From Streptomyces sp. ERV7 (GTDB lineage: Bacteria; Actinomycetota; Actinomycetes; Streptomycetales; Streptomycetaceae), in NCBI RefSeq assembly GCF_001653515.1, contig NZ_LYOY01000040.1:1674001-1738000 (forward strand): DNA of 64,000 nucleotides, in the 5' to 3' direction. The notes beneath the pieces were generated by a model that made no database searches, had not been told where the DNA came from, and saw nothing but the letters and a program-made list of their open reading frames with translations. Positions 57,684 to 64,000 of this stretch are shown one piece after another (positions within the stretch are counted from its first letter, which is position 1; each line of letters opens with the position of its first letter). A program made the position numbers and the translations under genes.

Positions 57684-59960
57684 TTGTCAACCGAGGAAAT
57701 TCGGAAAGAACAGCAATTCATCGACAGCCTCTACGCGCGCCTCGAAGACCTGCGCGCGCAGGCCGAGGTGTCGGTGCGACGCGCCCTCGCGCAGGTCGGG
57801 ACCGGTCTCCAGGCGCGGCTTGAGCGCGATGTGCTGGTGGCCGAGCAGTCCGGACTGCTCAGCGCGCTCGACGGCGGCGAGAACGGACTCTGCTTCGGCC
57901 GCCTCGACTTCTCCGACGGCCGCGCCCACCACATCGGCCGTATCGGAATCCGCCGTGAGGACAAGGAACGCACGCCGCTCGTGATCGACTGGCGGGCCGA
58001 TGTGGCGCGCCCGTTCTATCTCGCGACCGGATACACGCCGATGGGGCTGCGCCGCAGGCGGCACCTCACCACCCAGGGGCGTACGGTCACCGCGCTGCAC
58101 GACGAGATCCTCGACCTCACCGACGCGGCCCGCACCGGGCACGAGGGCGCGGACGCCGACGCGGTGCTGCTCGCGGCGCTCGACGCGGCCCGCACCGGCC
58201 GGATGCACGACATCGTGCAGACCATCCAGGCCGAGCAGGACCGGATCATCCGGGCCCCGCAGCGCGGGGTGCTCGTCGTCGAGGGCGGGCCCGGCACCGG
58301 CAAGACGGCGGTCGCGCTGCACCGGGCGGCGTATCTGCTCTACGCCTACCGCGAGCAGCTGGCCCGGCGTGCCGTCCTGATCGTCGGCCCCAACCCCGCC
58401 TTCCTCGGGTACATCGGCGAGGTGCTGCCCGCGCTCGGTGAGACCGGCGTGCTGCTCGCCACCCTGGGCGAGCTCTTCCCCGGCGTGCGCGCCGAGGGGA
58501 CCGACACCCCGGCCGCCGCCGAGGTCAAGGGCCGGGCCGAGATGGCCGAGGTGCTCGCCAAGGCCGTACGCGACCGGCAGACCGTGCCGCACACCGCCGC
58601 CGAGATCGACCACGAGGGGTACGGGACGCTCAGCCTCGACCGGGCCATGGCCGAGGACGCCCGCTGGCGGGCCCGCGAGAGCGGACTGCCGCACAACCTG
58701 GCCCGTCCGCACTTCGCCTTCCACATCATCGACGCGCTCACCGCGCAGCTGGCCGAGCGGATCGGGGCCGATCCGCTCGGCGGCGAGAACCTGCTCGGCC
58801 CCGACGACCTCGCCCAGCTCGGCAAGGAGATCGCCACCAGCCGCGAGGTGCACACCGCCATCGACGAGTTCTGGCCCGCGCTCACCCCGCAGGACTTCGT
58901 CGCGGACTTCCTGGCCGACCCCGTCCATCTGGACGCGTGCGACGCCGAGGTGATCCGCCGCGAGGGCGGGGCCTGGACGGCGGCCGACGTGCCGCTGCTC
59001 GACGAGGCCGCCGAACTCCTCGGCGAGGACGACTCGGCCGCCCGTGCCGCCGCCGAGGCCGAGCGCCAGGACCGGATCGCGTACGCGCAGGGCGTCCTCG
59101 ACCTCTCCGCGGGCTCGGAGAGCTTCGAGTTCGAGGACGAGGAGTCCGAGGTGCTCGCGGCCCACGACATCATCGACGCCGAGCGGTTCGCGGACCGCCA
59201 CGAGGAGGCCGACCACCGCAGCGCCGCCGAGCGCGCCGCCGCCGACCGCACCTGGGCCTTCGGCCACATCATCGTGGACGAGGCGCAGGAGCTCTCCGCG
59301 ATGGCCTGGCGACTGCTGATGCGCCGCTGCCCGACCCGCTCGCTCACCCTGGTCGGCGACCCCGCCCAGACCGCCGAGGCCGCTGGCGTCGGCTCCTGGC
59401 AGCGGATTCTTCAGCCGTACGTGGAGGACCGCTGGGAGCATGCGCGCCTCGGGGTCAACTACCGTACGCCCGCCGAGATCATGGAGGTCGCGGCGCGGGT
59501 CTGCCGTGCGGTGGACCCGGCGTTCGAGCCGCCGAGCTCGGTACGGGCCACCGGCGTGCGGCCCTGGGCGCGCGAGGCCGCGCCGGACGCGCTCGCGCAC
59601 GCCGTCGCCGAGGCGGTGAAGGCGGAGACCCCCGAGGCCGGGCGCCTCGCGGTGATCGCGCCGCGCACCCTGCACCCCGCGCTGCACGCCGCGCTCCCGG
59701 ACGTCCCGCCGGGCGAGCCCGATCTGACCCGCCCGGTGGTCCTGCTCGACCCGCGTCAGGCCAAGGGCCTGGAGTTCGACACGGTCCTGGTGGTGGAGCC
59801 GGGCGAGTACGGGGTGAGCGATCTGTACGTGGCGCTGACCCGGGCCACCCAGCGGCTCGGCGTGCTGCACTCGGCGCCGCTGTCCGAGGCGCTGGCGGAC
59901 GCGCTCACACCGGCCGCAGCCACACCGTGGCCAGCGGCGGCAGGGTCAGCTGGATGCTGA
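57684..59960 (+). CDS. helD: HelD-like UvrD/Rep-family ATPase
   Basis: This encodes about 758 residues. The N-terminal antiparallel coiled coil (STEEIRKEQQFIDSLYARLEDL) inserts into RNA polymerase in known HelD proteins. Split helicase domains have Walker A EGGPGTGKTAVALHRA, Walker B IIVDEAQELSAMAW, LVGDPAQTAEA, GVNYRTPAEI and KGLEFDTVLVVEPG. HelD removes stalled polymerase from DNA and can protect against rifampicin. I use the TTG at 57684 because AGGAG lies six bases upstream and family members start there; the frame to 57300 overlaps trxA. The 3' end overlaps glgB antisense by 56 bases. Confidence 0.9.
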   Translation: MSTEEIRKEQQFIDSLYARLEDLRAQAEVSVRRALAQVGTGLQARLERDVLVAEQSGLLSALDGGENGLCFGRLDFSDGRAHHIGRIGIRREDKERTPLVIDWRADVARPFYLATGYTPMGLRRRRHLTTQGRTVTALHDEILDLTDAARTGHEGADADAVLLAALDAARTGRMHDIVQTIQAEQDRIIRAPQRGVLVVEGGPGTGKTAVALHRAAYLLYAYREQLARRAVLIVGPNPAFLGYIGEVLPALGETGVLLATLGELFPGVRAEGTDTPAAAEVKGRAEMAEVLAKAVRDRQTVPHTAAEIDHEGYGTLSLDRAMAEDARWRARESGLPHNLARPHFAFHIIDALTAQLAERIGADPLGGENLLGPDDLAQLGKEIATSREVHTAIDEFWPALTPQDFVADFLADPVHLDACDAEVIRREGGAWTAADVPLLDEAAELLGEDDSAARAAAEAERQDRIAYAQGVLDLSAGSESFEFEDEESEVLAAHDIIDAERFADRHEEADHRSAAERAAADRTWAFGHIIVDEAQELSAMAWRLLMRRCPTRSLTLVGDPAQTAEAAGVGSWQRILQPYVEDRWEHARLGVNYRTPAEIMEVAARVCRAVDPAFEPPSSVRATGVRPWAREAAPDALAHAVAEAVKAETPEAGRLAVIAPRTLHPALHAALPDVPPGEPDLTRPVVLLDPRQAKGLEFDTVLVVEPGEYGVSDLYVALTRATQRLGVLHSAPLSEALADALTPAAATPWPAAAGSAGC

Positions 59961-62090
59961 CCGGCCGGCCGTGGCTCGGGGTGGAGTCCGGCTTGAGGGG
60001 GTCCTCGTTGCGGATGTCGCCGCCGCCGTAGCGCGCGGCGTCCGTGTTGAGGACCTCCGTCCAGGCGGAGACGGAGTCGGGGACGCCCAGGCGGTAGTCG
60101 TGGCGGACCACCGGGGAGAAGTGGGAGACGGCGAGCAGGGGCGCGCCGGAGGCGTCGTGGCGCAGGAACGCGAAGACGTTGTCCTCCGCCGCGTCGCCCG
60201 CGATCCACGCGAAGCCGTCCGGGTCGGTGTCGCGCTGCCACAGCGGCGGGGCGTCGCGGTAGACCGTGTTGAGGTCGCGGACCAGGTCGCGTACGCCCCG
60301 GTGGTCGGGCTCGGCCGAGTAGGACGGGTCGAGCAGCCACCAGTCGGGGCCGTGCGTCTCCGACCACTCCGCCCCCTGGGCGAACTCCTGGCCCATGAAC
60401 AGGAGCTGCTTGCCGGGGTGTGCCCACATGAAGCCCAGATAGGCGCGGTGGGTGGCGCGCCGCTGCCACCAGTCGCCGGGCATCTTGGAGACCAGTGAGC
60501 GCTTGCCGTGGACGACCTCGTCGTGGGAGATCGGCAGGACGTAGTTCTCGCTGTACGCGTACACCATCGAGAAGGTCATCTCGTGGTGGTGGTACTTGCG
60601 GTGGACCGGCTCGTGGGCCGCGTAGCCCAGCGAGTCGTGCATCCAGCCCATGTTCCACTTCAGGCCGAAGCCCAGCCCGCCGAAGCCACCGGGGCCCACA
60701 TGGTGGGTCGCGCGTGTCACGCCGTCCCACGCCGTGGACTCCTCGGCGATGGTGATCACGCCGGGGCAGCGGCGGTAGACCGTGGCGTTCATCTCCTGGA
60801 GGAAGGCCACCGCGTCCAGGTTCTCCCGGCCGCCGTGCTCGTTGGGCGACCACTGGCCCGCCTCGCGCGAGTAGTCCAGATAGAGCATCGAGGCGACCGC
60901 GTCCACCCGCAGGCCGTCGATGTGGAACTCCTCGCACCAGTACGTGGCGTTGGCCACCAGGAAGTTGCGGACCTCCTTGCGGCCGTAGTCGAACTCCAGG
61001 GTGCCCCAGTCGGGGTGCTCGGAGCGCGCCGGGTCCTCGTGCTCGTACAGCGTGCGCCCGTCGAAGGAGGCCAGCGCCCAGTCGTCCTTCGGGAAGTGCG
61101 CGGGCACCCAGTCGACGATCACCCCGATCCCGGCCCGGTGCAGCGCGTCCACCAGGAAGCGGAAGTCGTCCGGGGTGCCCATCCGGGCGGTGGGGGCGTA
61201 GAAGCCGGTCACCTGGTAGCCCCAGGAGCCGCCGAAGGGATGTTCGGCCACCGGCAGGAACTCGACGTGGGTGAAGCCCAGGTCGCGTACGTACGCCGGG
61301 AGCTGCTCGGCGAGCTGACGGTAGGTCAGGCGCGGGCGCCAGGACGCCAGGTGCACCTCGTACACCGAGAACGGGGACTCGTGGACCGGCCGGTCGCCGC
61401 GCGCCGCCATCCACAGCTCGTCCTGCCACACGTGGTGCGACCCGGTCACGATCGACGCGGTTGCGGGCGGCACCTCGGTGCGCCTCGCCATCGGGTCGGC
61501 CCGCAGGGTGTGCGAGCCGTCGGGGCGGGTGATCTCGAACTTGTAGAGCGCGCCCTCGCCGACGCCCGGCAGGAACAGCTCCCACACCCCGGTGGAGCCG
61601 AGCGAGCGCATCGGGTACGCGGTGCCGTCCCAGTAGCAGAAGTCTCCGGTGACGCGGACGCCGAGGGCGTTGGGGGCCCAGACGGTGAACCGGGTGCCGG
61701 GCACGCCCTGGTGCGTCATCGGGCAGGCGCCCAGCGCCGTCCACAGCTCCTCGTGGCGGCCCTCGCCGATCAGATGCAGATCGAGCTCGCCGAGCGCGGG
61801 CAGGAAGCGGTACGGGTCCTCGGCCTCGATCTCGTTGTCGTCATAGGTGACGAGGAGGGAGTACCCGGGGACCTCGCGCAGGGGCAGCACCCCGGAGAAC
61901 AGGCCGTCGCCCTCGTCGTGCAGCTCGGCGCGCAGCCCCTTCGCCAGGACGGTCACGGCCCGCGCGTACGGGCGCAGCACCCGGAACGCGACGCCGCCGC
62001 GCACCGGGTGGGCGCCGAGCAGCGCGTGCGGGTCGTGGTGCGCCCCGGCGAGCAGCCGGGCGCGGTCCTCGGCGGAGAGCGGGCGGTCAC
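59905..62090 (-). CDS. glgB: 1,4-alpha-glucan branching enzyme, apparent N-terminal frameshift
   Basis: This is a GH13 enzyme that adds alpha-1,6 branches to the glucan made by GlgE. CBM48 (about residues 100-195) precedes the barrel with nucleophile DGLRVDAVASML, acid/base IAEESTAWDG and ISHDEVVHGK. The continuous frame has no start codon before GTG 62004 (699 residues). The expected start is GTG 62090, with GAGGAGG at 62099-62105, but it is out of frame by one base. Adding one G to the GGG run at 62081-62083 joins it to the usual lead (LSAEDRARLLAGAHHDPH). An indel is likely. It is downstream of pep2 and convergent with helD. Confidence 0.92.
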
Positions 62091-62125
62091 GGGTACGGCC
62101 TCCTCGGGGTGGTGCGGGGTAGGGG

Positions 62126-63463
62126 TCAGTCCTGGGCCAGTCGGCGGACCGCCGCCATCGGGACGGCGAGCCAGTCGGGGCGGTGGCGGGCCTCGTACAG
62201 CACCTCGTACACCGCCTTGTCGGTCTCGTACGCCCGCAGCAGCTCGGGTTCGTCGCGCGGGTCGGTGCCCGCGGCCGCCGCGTAGCCCGTGCAGTACGCG
62301 TCCCGGCAGGACTCGGCCCACTCGGGGCGCCACGGGAGCTGGGTGCGGGCCGCGTAGTCGAAGGAGCGCAGCATGCCGGCGATGTCGCGGACCGGCGGCT
62401 GCGGGCGGCGGCGCTCGGCCAGCGGCCGGGCGGGCTCGCCCTCGAAGTCGATGACGGCCCACTCGCCGCCGTCGGTGCGCAGGGTCTGGCCCAGATGCAG
62501 ATCGCCGTGGACGCGCTGGGCGGGCCGGGGCCCGGCCACCCGGGTCACCGCGTCGAAGGCGGCGCGCAGCCCGGGCACATGGGGCAGCAGCGTCGGCACC
62601 GCCTGGGCCGCCGCCTCCAGGCGCTCGTGCATCGCGGTGGCGAGCAGCTCGGTCTGGGCACGGCCGAGGGTGACCACCGGCAGCGCGTCGGCGAGCGCGG
62701 TGTGCACTTCGGCGGTGGCCCGGCCGAGCGCATGGGCCTCGCGGGTGAAGTCACGCCGGTCGGCGAGCGCGCGCAGCGCCAGCTGCCAGCCGTCCTGCGA
62801 GCCGCGCAGGAACGGCTGGAGCACGGCGAGCGTGGCGTTCTCGGGCCGCTCCGTCTGGATCCAGGCCGCGGGCGCGGGCACCCGGGCGCACCCGTGCCGC
62901 GCCAGGACCAGCGGAAGCTCCAGGTCGGGGTTGACCCCGAAGTGGATCCGACGGAATACCTTGAGGATGAACGTATCTCCGTACACCAGCGAGGAGTTGG
63001 ACTGCTCGGCGGCGAGGAGGCGCGGTGCGAGCCCGGCCGGGACGGGGAGGCCGGCGTCGCAGCCGAAGCGCAGCGGGCCCAGCCGCCCCGGGGTGCGCAG
63101 CCGCTCCAGGAGCAGCGCGGCGACCTGGGGGTCCTGGAGGGCGTCGTAGACGGTGAGCCCGGTCAGCGGTCCGGCGGTGGCGTGGCCGACGAGCGCGGGG
63201 GCGAGCGGCGGCGGCAGCACCTTCCGTACGCCGAGCAGCAGCTGGTACACATCGCCGGGCTCGGGGGCGGCGGCCGGCTGCTCGGCCCGGACGAGCAGAT
63301 GCAGAGTGCCCGGGAGCAGCTCGGTGACCGAGGCGAGCGAGAAGCCGGTGACGGGGCGGCCCTTGCCCGCGAACCAGCGCTGTCTGGGGAGCCATTCGTG
63401 CAGCAGGGGCGCCAGCGAGGGCAGCAGCGCGACAGGAGTCAGGGTGGGTGCGGCCTTGGGCAT
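62126..63463 (-). CDS. pep2: Maltokinase
   Basis: This encodes a 445-residue kinase that makes maltose 1-phosphate from maltose and ATP for GlgE. The N-terminal cap reads LLHEWLPRQRWFAGKGRPV. The kinase core includes VHGDLHLGQTLR (catalytic loop) and VIDFEGEPARPLAERR (metal-binding Asp). The start ATG at 63463 (MPKAAPTL) is chosen because homologues start here and GAAAGGA precedes it; the frame to 63868 is spurious. The order treS-pep2-glgB is the standard GlgE-pathway layout. Confidence 0.94.
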   Translation of the reverse strand: MPKAAPTLTPVALLPSLAPLLHEWLPRQRWFAGKGRPVTGFSLASVTELLPGTLHLLVRAEQPAAAPEPGDVYQLLLGVRKVLPPPLAPALVGHATAGPLTGLTVYDALQDPQVAALLLERLRTPGRLGPLRFGCDAGLPVPAGLAPRLLAAEQSNSSLVYGDTFILKVFRRIHFGVNPDLELPLVLARHGCARVPAPAAWIQTERPENATLAVLQPFLRGSQDGWQLALRALADRRDFTREAHALGRATAEVHTALADALPVVTLGRAQTELLATAMHERLEAAAQAVPTLLPHVPGLRAAFDAVTRVAGPRPAQRVHGDLHLGQTLRTDGGEWAVIDFEGEPARPLAERRRPQPPVRDIAGMLRSFDYAARTQLPWRPEWAESCRDAYCTGYAAAAGTDPRDEPELLRAYETDKAVYEVLYEARHRPDWLAVPMAAVRRLAQD

Positions 63464-63675
63464 GGCAGCGCGTCCTTTCCCCGGGCTCACAGCAGGATGT
63501 GCGCAGAGTGTCCCGGATTGCGGCATGGGCTGTCCGGCGGCGCGCGGAGCGTCCGGTGTGCCACTGGGAGCGGTCCGGAGCGTCGCTGAGGAGAGTGCCC
63601 CGGGCGGGCGGCAGGAAACCGGCCCGCCCGGGGAGGCCCGGGGGCCGCCCGAAAGCGCCCCCCGGCCGGGTGGGT

Positions 63676-64000
63676 TCAGCCGATCACGATGCAGTCCTTG
63701 CGCAGCCGGAACCAGTAGAAGCCGTGCCCCGCGAGGGTGAGCAGATACGGCCACTGGCCGATGGCCGGAAAGCGCACCCCGCCGATCAGCTCCACCGGAT
63801 GGGCTCCGGCGAAGGCCCGCAGATCCAGCTCGGTGGGCTGGGCGAACCGCGAGAAGTTGTTCACGCACAGCACGAGGTCGTCGTTGTGCTCCCGCAGGAA
63901 CGCCAGGACCGCCGGGTTGGAGGACGGGAGCTCGGTGTACGAGCCGAGACCGAAAGCGGGGTTCTGCTTGCGGATCTCGATCATCCGGCGGGTCCAGTGC
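63676..64000 (-). CDS. treS: Trehalose synthase, C-terminal end (runs off window)
   Basis: About 107 C-terminal codons are visible: HWTRR, then MIEIRKQNPAFGLGSYTEL, PAVLAFLREHNDDLVLCVNN and the end GFYWFRLRKDCIVIG. This is the end domain of a GH13 trehalose synthase/maltose glucosylmutase, which turns trehalose into maltose for Pep2. The gene continues past base 64000. The gap of 212 bases to pep2 holds no gene. Confidence 0.9.
   Translation of the reverse strand, partial: HWTRRMIEIRKQNPAFGLGSYTELPSSNPAVLAFLREHNDDLVLCVNNFSRFAQPTELDLRAFAGAHPVELIGGVRFPAIGQWPYLLTLAGHGFYWFRLRKDCIVIG

Overview
The window is high-GC actinobacterial DNA and is almost certainly from a Streptomyces chromosome. Support comes from codon use, frequent GTG and TTG starts, the tip-growth coiled-coil proteins FilP and Scy side by side, a cslA-glxA-cslZ glucan locus, an isobutyryl-CoA mutase large subunit, and the GlgE-pathway end (treS-pep2-glgB). 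From memory, most of the gene order follows the S. coelicolor SCO5376-SCO5443 core region. Names and functions below were inferred by reading motifs; no database was searched.

Layout. 1-6380: a sensor kinase and membrane-protein segment present twice as an exact direct repeat, separated by a secreted GH18 chitinase and a response regulator. 6381-14235: a rearranged block. nucS, a SCO5389-like gene, an LLM oxidoreductase, a small zinc-finger protein and an ABC permease lie before a 111-bp copied scrap of the membrane gene. After the scrap come cob(I)alamin adenosyltransferase, 3-hydroxybutyryl-CoA dehydrogenase, a STAS protein, the 5' stump of a P-loop ATPase, and an ABC ATPase whose C-terminus is chimeric. 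14438-16240: a second ABC ATPase/permease pair. 16345-21525: filP and scy. 21695-24484: methylmalonyl-CoA epimerase, acetyl-CoA acetyltransferase and meaB. 24884-28392: a MarR regulator (AbsC-like), three overlapping AIM24 genes, DUF3817 and a thiamine-binding MTH1187 protein. 28603-33401: the csl glucan synthase, radical copper oxidase and GH6 hydrolase. 33537-38588: MarR, DUF3817, icmA, TetR and a thioredoxin/TPR protein. 39225-43126: a DUF6230-DUF6114-exported-protein operon and a D,D-carboxypeptidase. 43289-48160: pyk, ackA and pta. 48326-54852: a solute-binding lipoprotein, a CitAB-type two-component system with a dicarboxylate symporter, and a DUF2127 pair. 54865-57534: aldo-keto reductase, a 5'-truncated epimerase, MerR and thioredoxin. 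57684-64000: helD-like helicase, glgB, pep2 and the end of treS.

How the genes fit together. Several acyl-CoA and B12 functions cluster here: adenosyltransferase, epimerase, thiolase, 3-hydroxybutyryl-CoA dehydrogenase, MeaB and IcmA. They suggest conversion among acetoacetyl-, butyryl-, isobutyryl- and methylmalonyl-CoA. FilP and Scy organise the hyphal tip, and the csl locus makes a tip glucan. pyk, ackA and pta form the pyruvate/acetate node, and the last genes make and branch alpha-glucan.

The main surprise is structural. The first 14 kb carries an exact 1.57-kb duplication, an exact 111-bp duplication, a truncated ATPase gene and a chimeric ABC ATPase. Together these fit tandem duplication followed by alternate loss, which shuffled gene order. 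Two likely single-base homopolymer frameshifts (D,D-carboxypeptidase, glgB) and a truncated epimerase are also present. Assembly error should therefore be ruled out before these are treated as biology. Two families of GC-rich intergenic repeats sit at or beside several of the breakpoints.
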